In this document: positions 1 through 7,898 of the stretch, in pieces
Numbering within the stretch: position 1 is the first letter of the stretch
How the letters are laid out: each line of letters begins with the position of its first letter
Assembly (NCBI GenBank): GCA_934678955.1
Contig: CAKUSI010000028.1
Location: forward strand, 1-21,721
DNA length: 21,721 nucleotides
Source: an uncultured Austwickia sp.
GTDB taxonomy: Bacteria; Actinomycetota; Actinomycetes; Actinomycetales; Dermatophilaceae
Direction of reading: 5' to 3'
The notes under the pieces: generated by a model
What the model was told of the DNA's origin: nothing
The model's input: the letters and a program-made list of their open reading frames with translations, nothing else
Databases searched by the model: none
Position numbers and translations under genes: made by a program

Positions 1-1
1 C

Positions 2-619
2 ATCATCGCTAAGCCCGTCACTCGGACTCTGCTGGTCGTCGGCGGGGTGCCGAGCGGCTTCCGCGCCTTCTGGAGCCCGGCTGCCGAGCGGGAGGCCCAG
101 GTGCACATGCGCCTGAGGGCGTTGCCGCCGTCGAGTGTCCGGGAGCGATTCGACGTCTTGCTCGGGCCGACCGGCACAGGTGCGGAACGCTTCGTCGGGA
201 CGAAGGGCGCGGATCGGCAGATCCTTGCCGATTCTGCGGCCGCGGGCGCGCGGTTCCTGGTCACCGAGGATGTGGACGACTACGGGCTGGACGATCTTGC
301 TAGCGTCGGTATCTCGGCGGTGAACGCCGATCTGTTCCTCGCCGCGCGGCTCACCCGCGATGCCTACTCGACGGTGATCGACCTCTTCGTCGAGCGTCAG
401 CTCAACCCGCCGACCACGCCCGCGCAATTCCATGCCGCCATCGCCAAGAACCACCCGCGCCTGTTCGCCGCACACGCGGACCTCTACGAGGTCGAACCCG
501 AACACGGCATCCACGGCGAACCGGAGGTGATCTTTCGCGGCGCGCGCTGCCTGCGCTGCGAGCAGATCATCGCCGACCCCGCCACGATCGTCGACGGGCT
601 CGGCCCGGAGTGCCGCTGA
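2..619 (+). CDS. PIN-like domain protein with C-terminal DUF6011-like Cys motif (5' partial)
   Basis: The frame is open from base 2 and no convincing start lies in the window, so the gene probably begins upstream; an internal GTG at 47 would give 190 residues. The middle part (ADSAAAGARFLVTEDVDDYG, then NADLFLAARL) resembles the core of PIN-like nucleases, where acidic residues bind metal, although the full acidic tetrad is not clear. The last 30 residues hold CLRCEQ and end GLGPEC, a CxxC...C pattern like the short DUF6011 module, which probably binds zinc. PIN proteins of toxin-antitoxin type are usually about 130 residues and lack this tail. No antitoxin partner is visible in the window. 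It converges on the helicase gene with only one base between the two stops. The family call is fairly likely; nuclease activity is inference. Confidence 0.7.
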   Translation: MIAKPVTRTLLVVGGVPSGFRAFWSPAAEREAQVHMRLRALPPSSVRERFDVLLGPTGTGAERFVGTKGADRQILADSAAAGARFLVTEDVDDYGLDDLASVGISAVNADLFLAARLTRDAYSTVIDLFVERQLNPPTTPAQFHAAIAKNHPRLFAAHADLYEVEPEHGIHGEPEVIFRGARCLRCEQIIADPATIVDGLGPECR

Positions 620-620
620 G

Positions 621-3600
621 CTACAGCCGCGGGGCGTTGCTCGGCGACGCGGCCGGAGGCGTCGCGGGGACGAACGGAGCCGCGGGCTCACGCCCCGCAC
701 CCTCCCGCGACCCGAGGTTCGGCTCGTAGGCGCGCACGGCCTCGATAGTCAGCTCGACGCGCTCAGCCTCTGGCCCGGCGGGCTCGGGTGCGGGCTCGTC
801 CTGCATCGCGGCGAGCTGGGACTCGACGCGAGCGAGGTCTTCTTCGGCATCGGCGAGGGCCTGAGCGTGGCGGAACGGCTGGCCCAGGCGCTGCTGGGTG
901 CCGGCGACGCTCTGCTCGGCTTCCTCCAGGTCTTCGCGGGCCTGATCGAGGAGTGCGGAGATGCCGCTGACGCGGTTCTCGATGCGCTGCACGAGCCCGA
1001 GCCCGGCCTGCAGGAACGACTCCTTCGGCATCGTGAACCCGGAGCGGGGCACCTCGGGTAGGGAGACAGTCACGTCGAGCGTGGCGAGCCCGGAGCGGGC
1101 CTCGACGTGGATGTCGAAGCCGGAGATGCGGCCGATGATCCCGAAGTCTTTGTGCCCGTACCGGGGCAGCCACTTCAGCCCGGAGTCGCCCATCCATGCG
1201 GCGAGGGCGTGGGCGGCTTCGGAGCGGGAGTCGTAGTCGCGCATGCCGAGGGTGATGCAGAACTTGTCGCCGCTCGTGTCGGTCATCCGCGGTGCGGCGG
1301 CTTCCAGCCCACGAATGTCTGCGGCGGCGCGTTCAGCGGATGACCGGGCGCGGTTGCCAGTGTGGACGAGCATGTCCTCGTTGCGCTCATGCGCGCGCTG
1401 CAAGCGGCGCAGCCGGTTCACCTCGTTGAGGATGACGGAGTGCTCCAGCAGGAGCGGGTTGCCAGAGGCGATGGCCTTGGCCTCGGCCGCGGACAGCGCG
1501 GAAGTGTCGATCTCCTCGATCTCGCGGGCGTTGATCTTGCCACGCAGGAGCTGCGCGAACGACGCGGCCTTCCGCTCGACGGTTTGCCACATGTAGGAGT
1601 CGAAGGAACGCTCAGTGACGTAGCGGACGATCGCCACTTCCTCGTTCTGGTTGCCCTGCCGCATGATGCGCCCGTCGCGCTGCGCGATGTCGGAGGGCCG
1701 CCACGGACAGTCCAGATGGTGCAGCGCGATGGCGCGCGCTTGGACGTTCGTGCCGACGCCCATCTTCTCCGTCGATCCGAGGAGCACCGCGACGTGGCCG
1801 GCGCGAGCCGCGGCGAACAGGCGGGCCTTCTCCACGTCGGTCTTCGCCTCGTGCATGTACCTGACCTGCTCGGCCGGGATACCGCGTTGCACGAGCTGCT
1901 GCCGCAGCTCGTCGTAGGCGTTCCACCTGTCCTGGTTCGGGGTGCCGATGTCGGAGAACACGAGCTGGAGCGATCCGCGCATCGTGGAGGGCTGCCCGGT
2001 CACCGTGTCGAGGTACTCGTGGTCGCGGGTGCGCTCCCATATTCGGTGGATCGCGTCGGCGGCGACGTCGACCTTGCTCGGCCCGGAGGGGTCGCGGGGG
2101 ATGACCATGCGGATGTCGAGCGCGGCCTTGCGGCCGTCGGTGGCGATCAGCAGCATGTTGTCCTCGTCGGGCCGCACCTGACGGGTGGCGACCTTCTCGG
2201 CGCGCTCGGCGAGGGAAGCGACGTACTGCTCCAGCTCGACGGTCGGCTGCACCGGCACGGTGGAGGGCGCGCGGCTGCCGTCGTCGCGCTGCACGAGCGC
2301 GGGCACGGGCAGGTCGAGGTCGTCGGCGGTCTTCACGTCGGCGAACACCGACCACATCCGCAGCAGCTCCTGCCCGTTCTGGAATCGGGCGAAGCGGGTC
2401 TTCATGCGGAACGTGCTGCCCGTCGGCGAGATCTCCATCTGCGTGACCAGCTCGCCGAACGTCGCCGCCCACGCATCGAACGCGCCGACCCCCGCCGACT
2501 CCAGCACGTCGGGCCGCAGGTATCGCTGCATAACGTAGGTCTCGGTGATCGAGTTCGAGATGGGTGTCGCGGTTGCCGCGGTCACCACCCGCTCGCGCCC
2601 CGCCGAGCGGAGGTATTCGAGCTTCATGTGCAGGTCGCTCGCGCGATCCGAGCCCTCGATGGCGGCATCGCGGATATTCGACTCCGTGGCGAGGTTCTTG
2701 TACATGTGCATCTCGTCGACGATGACGTAGTCGATGCCGGTGTCCTCGAAGCAGACGCCGCGGTCGCGGTCGGTATCGGTGCGCGCCTTGAGCTTGTTCT
2801 CCATCGCCAGGAGCTTGCGCTGAATGCGCTTGACGCTCATCCGCTGCTCGCCGGTCGCCTCGCCCAGCACTCGCCGCACGTCCTCCACCTGCCCGCGGAT
2901 GTACTGCTCTTGGGTCGAGGCGCGCAGGGGGACCTTGGCGAACGCGCCCTGCGTGACGATGATCGCATCCCACTCGTTCGCGGCAGCGCGGGCAACGAAC
3001 AGCCGCCGCTTGTCTGCCGTGAGGTCGAGGCTCGACGCCGCGAGCACGCGGGCGCGCGGGTAGATCTGGAGCCACTCGCGCCCGAACTGCTCGAGCATGT
3101 GATTCGGCACGACTACGACGGGCTTGCTGATGAGCCCCATCCGGCGCATCTCCATCGCGCCCATGATCATTTCCGCGGTCTTGCCCGCACCGACCTCGTG
3201 GAACAGGCCGGCGGCGGGCTCGGACACCATGCGCGCGACGGCAGCGCGCTGGTGCGTGCGTGGCTCGAAGTTCGACGCCAGGCCGGGCAGCGACAAGTAC
3301 GCCCCGGCGTCGGTGTAGTCGCGGAGCACGATGGAGTTGAAGCGCCGGTTGTACTCGTCTACGAGTGCCTGCGCGCGAGCCGGGTCTTCCCACACCCAAT
3401 CGCTGAACCGCTCCTGGAGTGCGTCCGCCTTCTCCTGAGCGGCGGCGGTTTCGACGGGGTTGAGCACGCGGCGCACCTTGCCGTCGATGTCCTTCTCCTC
3501 GTCGTAGACGAGCATCGTCCGCTGCTCCATGACGGCCTGGGCGATGTCCGGCGCGGGGCGGCGCGGTGTGCCCCACTCCGAGGTGGAGAGCAGGCCCTGC

Positions 3601-6269
3601 CGTCCGCCGCGGATCTCCCACATGCCCGGCAGCGGGTTCTCGACGCGCACGTCTTCGGCGCGCAGGATGCTCCGCAGGAACCGTTCGTGCACGTCGGCGC
3701 TGATCCATACCGCACCGAGCTTCGCGTGGATGTCCTGGATGCCGAGTGGCGCGGGCAGTGCCTCGGCCAGCGCGTCCACGTTGATCTGGAACTCCGGGTC
3801 TTGCTCCGCGCGCAGGCGGGCGGCTTCGAGCTTGACCCGCACATCGCCGGACAGGTACTCGGGGGCGTGGATGAGCTGGTCGGTCGTCGGGTCGGCGAAC
3901 ACGAGGTTTCCCAGCGCCTCGCGGGCGTCGTGATCGCTCATGCCGAGCAGGTCGGCGATGAGGGGGAGGTCGATCCCGCCGGTTCGGTCGAGGCTGACGG
4001 CGATGGCATCGGCGGGGCTGTCTACGCCTTGTACTTCGGCTCGCGGCACCACCACGCGGTGGCTCATGATTGCAGCGGGCGATGCGGACTGATCCTCGTC
4101 ATCGAACTGTTCGAGTGCGAGCACCAGGGGGCCGAACGGATCGGAGCGCAGCAGGCGGATCGCGGTCGGCACGATGCGGGCGAAGGTCTCCTCGCCATCC
4201 TCGTTCGTGCGCCCGGTGGGGCGCAGCGTGTAGCGGTTCAGCGCCCCGTAGGTGCCGACGTACTTCAGGTAGTCGCGACGTAGCGTCGTGCGGGTGAGCA
4301 CGATGTCAGGCGTGTCGTCCACGCTCGCAGACTCCGCGGTCAGCAGGCGGGATGCCCCGTCGCGCAGACGTAGCAGGATGCGCAGCTCGCGCTCGGCGGA
4401 CTTCGGCACCGCGAGCGGCTCCAGCCCGCCCGAGACCACGGTGCGGAAGCCGCCGCTCTCGCTCGCGACAATGCTACCGTCCCACAACTCCGGCGCCGAC
4501 GGCGTGAACGCGGCCCGGCGCGCCTGCTGCTCGGCGGTCCGCTCCGTGACCGTCAGCCCGGCACGGCGAGCGGAGAACACGAGCTGGTCGACGGCGACCG
4601 CGAGTTCCGCCTCCAAGTCGGCCAGATCGGTCGTGATGGTGAGCGTGGCCGCGTCGTACATCCCGTGGCCGACGCCGACCTCCCCGAGCATCTGCTCCGG
4701 GTGCTCATCGAAGTAGCGGTTGATCCGCATCGGCACGCCGTCGATGGGCAGCTGCGCGACCTTCTCCCAGGCGTCGTCGCGCATCTGCTCGCCAGGCAGA
4801 CGACGCCGGAACACGAGCAGGTCGGTGACGACCTCCGTCCCTGCGGCGCGACGGTGCGCCCCGGTGGGCAGGCGGATCGCGCCCACGAGGTCGGCCAGCT
4901 CGTTCATCTCCCGTCGCGCCCCGGGGTTCTGTGCGTCCAACGTGTAGTGCGAGGTCAGCACCGCGACGAGGCCGCCCGGTCGGGTCAGGCGTAGCGACTT
5001 GATGATGAAGTGGTTATGCATCGACTGCCGGGTCGCGTTGTGCAGCGGATCGTGCAGGGTGACGTTGCTGAACGGCACGTTGCCGATGGCAGCGTCGAAG
5101 TGCCCTTCGGGCAGTCGCGTGTCGGCGAAGGACTCGGCACGGACGGTCGCGTGCGGATACAGCTCGGCGCAGATCGCCGCTGTCAGGGGGTCGAGTTCCA
5201 CCCCGGTCATCTGGGCCGATTCTGGCGCGAGGCCGATGAATGTACCCGACCCGGAGCCGGGCTCGAGGACCGCACCGCCGCGGAACCCCAGCCCGGCCAG
5301 CAGCCGCCACACCTGCCGGGCGATCATCGGGTCGGTGTAGTGCGCGTTGATGGTTGTCCGCTCCGCAGCCTCCCACTCGTCATCGCCCAGCAGCTCGCGC
5401 AGTTCGGCGCGCTCGGCGTCCCACTCGGGTTTCAGGTCATCGAACACCTCGGGGATCGCGCCCCAGCTCGACCAGCGGGCGAGCACCCGTTGTCCGTCCG
5501 GGGACGCGGGGCGACCCGTGGAGTTCAGATCGTGGATGAGCTGGATGGCCTCCACGTTCGCCCGATAGCGGGCCTTTGCACCCGATGGCCCGAGGTCGTC
5601 CTGGGAGGCGGGAACGAACCGGGGCGCTACCGCAGCTCGCGGAAGAAGCGGATCGTCGCCGCCTCGGCGAGCGCCGCCTGATTCGCCCGCATGTATTCCC
5701 GCGGGGGCTCCGTCGCCACGAGCTCCAGCAGGAACTCGACGCTGAGCGCCCACTTCTTCGCCAGTTCCTCCAGTTCCACGGAGGAGGGCATCGAATCCGG
5801 GCAGTCCTGCATCCGCTCCGCCCAGAGGATCAGGTTCTCGTCGGAGGGCCGGGTCTGCTCCCATTCCTCTCGCGCCTGATCCAGGGGCAGGCTCGGGTCG
5901 GTGATCCACGCCAGTTGCGACATCACGACCTCCTCCGCCTGCTTCCGGGCTGCTGTCAGCCGGGCGACCTTCTGCAAGAAAGTCTCCCCCTGCCGGTCGC
6001 TCCCCGCCAGCATTGACGCGAGGTTCGTCACCTGCGTCTGCATTTCCAGGCCCATCGCCTTGAAGAATGCCGCCGGATCGCTCAGCTCCGCGACCCTGCT
6101 CGGGGCCGTCGTCTGCCAGTGGGACAGCGCCATCTGGCCGTACTTGTTCATCGCCTGCTCCAGCATCCCGAGCCGTGGCGAGCGCGGCGTCGGCCGCGGG
6201 CTCGTCGAGCCCCCACAAATCGAACTCCAGTTGCCCCGGCCAGGGCTTCCGGGATCGCTGCCGCGCCAT
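621..6269 (-). CDS. Giant N6-adenine DNA methylase / SNF2-type helicase fusion
   Basis: This 1882-residue protein belongs to the large methylase-helicase family of conjugative elements and phages (LtrC/DarB-like). A methylase domain spans about 300-490, with motif I VLEPGSGSGTFIG near 334 and GNVPF near 396 in place of the usual NPPF/Y. The SNF2/SF2 helicase spans about 1000-1560: Walker A VGAGKT near 1026, DEMH at 1185-1188, motif III TAATATP near 1230, motif VI QRDGRIMRQGNQN near 1530. The last 120 residues look coiled-coil and Pro/Ala-rich. Residues 1-34 look natural (GQLEFDLWGLDEP), but 35-215 contain no Lys, Tyr, Trp or Cys, are Gly/Ala/Asp/Arg-rich, and coincide exactly with another gene in a different frame. 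Conserved sequence resumes at RFVPASQDDLGPSG. I see no ATG or GTG near that point, so the ATG at 6269 is kept, without a strong ribosome site. Probable role: protecting or processing transferred DNA. Confidence 0.88.
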   Translation of the reverse strand: MARQRSRKPWPGQLEFDLWGLDEPAADAALATARDAGAGDEQVRPDGAVPLADDGPEQGRGAERSGGILQGDGPGNADAGDEPRVNAGGERPAGGDFLAEGRPADSSPEAGGGGRDVATGVDHRPEPAPGSGARGMGADPALRREPDPLGGADAGLPGFDALLRGTGGTGEEVGAQRRVPAGARGDGAPAGIHAGESGGARRGGDDPLLPRAAVAPRFVPASQDDLGPSGAKARYRANVEAIQLIHDLNSTGRPASPDGQRVLARWSSWGAIPEVFDDLKPEWDAERAELRELLGDDEWEAAERTTINAHYTDPMIARQVWRLLAGLGFRGGAVLEPGSGSGTFIGLAPESAQMTGVELDPLTAAICAELYPHATVRAESFADTRLPEGHFDAAIGNVPFSNVTLHDPLHNATRQSMHNHFIIKSLRLTRPGGLVAVLTSHYTLDAQNPGARREMNELADLVGAIRLPTGAHRRAAGTEVVTDLLVFRRRLPGEQMRDDAWEKVAQLPIDGVPMRINRYFDEHPEQMLGEVGVGHGMYDAATLTITTDLADLEAELAVAVDQLVFSARRAGLTVTERTAEQQARRAAFTPSAPELWDGSIVASESGGFRTVVSGGLEPLAVPKSAERELRILLRLRDGASRLLTAESASVDDTPDIVLTRTTLRRDYLKYVGTYGALNRYTLRPTGRTNEDGEETFARIVPTAIRLLRSDPFGPLVLALEQFDDEDQSASPAAIMSHRVVVPRAEVQGVDSPADAIAVSLDRTGGIDLPLIADLLGMSDHDAREALGNLVFADPTTDQLIHAPEYLSGDVRVKLEAARLRAEQDPEFQINVDALAEALPAPLGIQDIHAKLGAVWISADVHERFLRSILRAEDVRVENPLPGMWEIRGGRQGLLSTSEWGTPRRPAPDIAQAVMEQRTMLVYDEEKDIDGKVRRVLNPVETAAAQEKADALQERFSDWVWEDPARAQALVDEYNRRFNSIVLRDYTDAGAYLSLPGLASNFEPRTHQRAAVARMVSEPAAGLFHEVGAGKTAEMIMGAMEMRRMGLISKPVVVVPNHMLEQFGREWLQIYPRARVLAASSLDLTADKRRLFVARAAANEWDAIIVTQGAFAKVPLRASTQEQYIRGQVEDVRRVLGEATGEQRMSVKRIQRKLLAMENKLKARTDTDRDRGVCFEDTGIDYVIVDEMHMYKNLATESNIRDAAIEGSDRASDLHMKLEYLRSAGRERVVTAATATPISNSITETYVMQRYLRPDVLESAGVGAFDAWAATFGELVTQMEISPTGSTFRMKTRFARFQNGQELLRMWSVFADVKTADDLDLPVPALVQRDDGSRAPSTVPVQPTVELEQYVASLAERAEKVATRQVRPDEDNMLLIATDGRKAALDIRMVIPRDPSGPSKVDVAADAIHRIWERTRDHEYLDTVTGQPSTMRGSLQLVFSDIGTPNQDRWNAYDELRQQLVQRGIPAEQVRYMHEAKTDVEKARLFAAARAGHVAVLLGSTEKMGVGTNVQARAIALHHLDCPWRPSDIAQRDGRIMRQGNQNEEVAIVRYVTERSFDSYMWQTVERKAASFAQLLRGKINAREIEEIDTSALSAAEAKAIASGNPLLLEHSVILNEVNRLRRLQRAHERNEDMLVHTGNRARSSAERAAADIRGLEAAAPRMTDTSGDKFCITLGMRDYDSRSEAAHALAAWMGDSGLKWLPRYGHKDFGIIGRISGFDIHVEARSGLATLDVTVSLPEVPRSGFTMPKESFLQAGLGLVQRIENRVSGISALLDQAREDLEEAEQSVAGTQQRLGQPFRHAQALADAEEDLARVESQLAAMQDEPAPEPAGPEAERVELTIEAVRAYEPNLGSREGAGREPAAPFVPATPPAASPSNAPRL
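5627..6166 (-). CDS. Conserved-looking 179-residue protein nested in the helicase frame
   Basis: The product starts MLEQAMNKYGQMALSHWQ and ends ATIRFFRELR. It has a balanced composition, likely amphipathic helices, and runs such as AARKQAEEVVMSQLAWITDP and SSVELEELAKKWALSVEFLL typical of a folded helical protein. Codon third positions are almost all G or C, as in neighbouring genes, whereas the helicase frame over the same bases reads as low-complexity Gly/Ala/Arg. I take this frame as really translated. The ATG at 6166 was chosen because the frame upstream of it reads as shadow of the DUF4913-like gene; the ribosome site is weak, so translation is probably coupled to the upstream reading frame. 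I do not know its function; similar small proteins next to such helicases in actinobacterial mobile elements are a recollection, not something I checked. Position suggests a role with the helicase or in DNA processing. Confidence 0.75.
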   Translation of the reverse strand: MLEQAMNKYGQMALSHWQTTAPSRVAELSDPAAFFKAMGLEMQTQVTNLASMLAGSDRQGETFLQKVARLTAARKQAEEVVMSQLAWITDPSLPLDQAREEWEQTRPSDENLILWAERMQDCPDSMPSSVELEELAKKWALSVEFLLELVATEPPREYMRANQAALAEAATIRFFRELR

Positions 6270-6288
6270 TCGCAGTCACCGCCCGCGC

Positions 6289-6903
6289 CTACTGCTCCGC
6301 CGCGAGGCGGGCGTAGAACTCGTCCTCGATGGCCTGCCTGCGCGCCACGTCCTCCTTGACGAACTGCGTGAAGTCGGCGTCCCGGTTGGGGATCACCGTC
6401 TCCACGGGAGCGGGGCGCTCGTCCTCGCCCGGCCACACCGCCTGCCGCGTCGGGCGATCCGTGTTGAGCTTCGTGCCGCACGCGGTCACTGCGTCCCGAA
6501 GCTGCGGCATGAAGGCCCAGAGATCTCGCCACCAGCCGAACGGTGCCGAGCCGTGCTGCTTCTTGTCGTAGGCATTCAGGTAGTGCTGGCGCAGCGCCGA
6601 CAGCGGCCACACCAGCTCCGGGTGCCGGTGCCAATACGGCGGCACGACGTTCACGCTCAGCCCGAACTCGTGGCGCAGCCAGTTCACGAAGGCGTTCAGC
6701 TCCAGCCACTCCACCTGCGCTTCGGCCGCGGTCAGGATGTTCCAGTTCACCGGGCGCGGCGGCTCCGGTGTGTCCTCCGCCTCGGGTTCCTCCTCCTTGG
6801 TCGGCCTCGACGAAGTCGTTATCGGGTCGGGCTCCGGTTCTTCGAGCGGAGGCACGTCGAAGTCGGGGTCATCGGGCGGGAACAACGTTTCCTCGATGGT
6901 CAT
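6289..6903 (-). CDS. DUF4913-like mobile-element protein
   Basis: A 204-residue protein with an acidic, Pro-rich, probably disordered N-terminus (about residues 1-50) and a globular C-terminal part. The segment PPYWHRHPELVWPLSALRQH, followed by GWWRDLW and later TACGTKL, matches the W..HPE...L.AL...W...D....C layout I associate with DUF4913, a family of unknown function common on actinobacterial conjugative elements. The ATG at 6903 follows the ssb stop by 9 bases, with a GAGG about 10 bases upstream. It ends 19 bases before the helicase start, so ssb, this gene, the nested gene and the helicase very likely form one transcription unit. No catalytic motif is visible. The gene call is strong; the family call is moderate. 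Confidence 0.78.
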   Translation of the reverse strand: MTIEETLFPPDDPDFDVPPLEEPEPDPITTSSRPTKEEEPEAEDTPEPPRPVNWNILTAAEAQVEWLELNAFVNWLRHEFGLSVNVVPPYWHRHPELVWPLSALRQHYLNAYDKKQHGSAPFGWWRDLWAFMPQLRDAVTACGTKLNTDRPTRQAVWPGEDERPAPVETVIPNRDADFTQFVKEDVARRQAIEDEFYARLAAEQ

Positions 6904-6912
6904 GACTCGGCC

Positions 6913-7353
6913 TCACAGCGTCATCGGACGGGGCGACGGCTGCTGCGGGAGGGTCGGGTCGGGCGCTTCGATGGGGACTCTCTTGACTTGCTGCGAGCGC
7001 GAGCGGCCACGGTCGACGGCGTAGCTCGTGCGGGCAGCATCGGGGCCGATGTGCGTGGCGATGAACTCCTCGCCGCTGACCGTCTCACCATTCTTCTCGT
7101 AGCTGAACTTCTGGACGTGGCCGCTGGCGACGAAGTTGTCGCCGCGCGCGAACTTCTCGTAGGCATGTTCTGCGCTGCGCCGGAACATCTTGAACGGGTA
7201 GAACTTCGTCTCGCCTTGGGTGAACGAGCCGTCCGGGTTGCGCTCGAACTGCTCCTGACCGATCCAGGCGAACAACCGCGCCTCACCGCCCTCGTTGAAG
7301 GACAACTGCGGGTCGCTGGCGAAGAAGCCCCACAGGGACTCTTTGGTTCGCAT
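6913..7353 (-). CDS. ssb: Single-stranded DNA-binding protein (element-encoded, OB fold)
   Basis: A 146-residue protein with an N-terminal OB-fold-like region (about residues 5-115) and a Gln/Pro-rich tail, the usual layout of bacterial SSB. It would coat single-stranded DNA during transfer or replication of the element. Core features are the LWGFFASDPQLSF start, an aromatic-rich stretch KFYPFKMFRRSAEHAYEKF, GDNFVASGHVQKFSYEKNGE and the closing EFIATHIGPD. The tail lacks the acidic DDDIPF tip of host SSB, which is common for mobile-element copies. The ATG at 7353 is chosen over longer in-frame starts because TTAGGAG sits about 7 bases upstream (near 7361-7367) and the extra N-terminal sequence would be Arg/Pro-rich shadow. 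It heads the run that ends with the helicase. Confidence in gene and family is good. Confidence 0.82.
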   Translation of the reverse strand: MRTKESLWGFFASDPQLSFNEGGEARLFAWIGQEQFERNPDGSFTQGETKFYPFKMFRRSAEHAYEKFARGDNFVASGHVQKFSYEKNGETVSGEEFIATHIGPDAARTSYAVDRGRSRSQQVKRVPIEAPDPTLPQQPSPRPMTL

Positions 7354-7497
7354 CGGGATGCTCCTAACTTCTCCTGCCGAGAGAGGATTGCTACCCGATA
7401 GGTGCGCAGGCTCGACCGTCGGCGCCCCGGCTACTGTGATTACAGGACTGAGAGGCGAGCGTCGCCTGGGCAGAGAATGCGAGAGGTAGGTCGTCCA
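7354..7497. promoter_or_regulatory. Divergent intergenic region between ssb and the acidic-protein gene
   Basis: These 144 bases separate the minus-strand ssb start from the plus-strand GTG at 7498, so promoters for both directions should lie here. They contain the ssb ribosome site (TTAGGAG on the minus strand) and a purine-rich GAGAGGTAGG just before 7498. I cannot single out a convincing -35/-10 pair, so this is placed by gene orientation only. Confidence 0.4.
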
Positions 7498-7857
7498 GTG
7501 TCGTTCGTGAACCACTCGACCGGCGAAGAGTTCGAGGATGAAGACGACTACCTGCGTTCGATGAAGCAGGATGACTCGTACCAGTTCTCATACGACTATG
7601 AGTACGTTGCCGACAGATTCGGCGACGGTGATGACGACGTGAAACTGGAGAACGCGAGGTTGAACGTCTCGCTGTCTTGGGACGACTCCTCAGCTCCGGG
7701 ATACGTCGTCTCGTACACCGTCGATTCGCCGACCCCGATTCCAAACGACTGGACGGGCGACGCTGACCAGATCTTCAGTGACTTGTGGCTTGCCGTTACC
7801 GCGGACCTGAGTTCCCTTGGTATCGGCTCGGAGCTGCACAAAGACTGGCCGATCTAG
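7498..7857 (+). CDS. Highly acidic 119-residue protein of unknown function
   Basis: The product begins VSFVNHSTGEEFEDEDDYLR and ends SELHKDWPI. I count 27 Asp/Glu against 6 Lys/Arg, a net charge near -21, plus many Tyr/Trp/Phe. Alternating hydrophobic stretches (LNVSLSW, YVVSYTV) suggest a beta-rich fold. The GTG at 7498 is preferred because GAGAGGTAGG lies about 7 bases before it; an ATG at 7477 in the same frame has no good ribosome site. It is the only plus-strand gene between the transfer genes and the ssb-helicase run, and it faces the end of the coupling-protein gene, 41 bases away. I do not recognise the family. Strong acidity next to DNA-processing genes would fit a DNA-mimic (anti-restriction) or a chaperone/immunity protein, but that is speculation. 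An antisense frame at 7596-7841 looks like shadow. Confidence 0.65.
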   Translation: MSFVNHSTGEEFEDEDDYLRSMKQDDSYQFSYDYEYVADRFGDGDDDVKLENARLNVSLSWDDSSAPGYVVSYTVDSPTPIPNDWTGDADQIFSDLWLAVTADLSSLGIGSELHKDWPI

Positions 7858-7898
7858 CGTCCGCGGTGGGTGCCGATCTGGCGGTCACGCGAAGTTGG

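Noticed and set aside
1362..4283. A 973-codon open frame on the plus strand opposite the helicase gene
   Set aside because: It is rich in Arg, His, Gly and Val-Leu runs, mirrors the codon pattern of the real gene, and has no domain; long antisense frames are expected in such GC-rich DNA.
5590..5660. Programmed frameshift fusing the 179-residue protein to the helicase
   Set aside because: No slippery run or downstream structure is evident near the TAG at 5627, and the helicase frame is already open across the region.
7354..7515. Longer ssb start adding 54 residues
   Set aside because: The extra residues are Arg/Pro-rich with no homology look, and a strong ribosome site fits the ATG at 7353.
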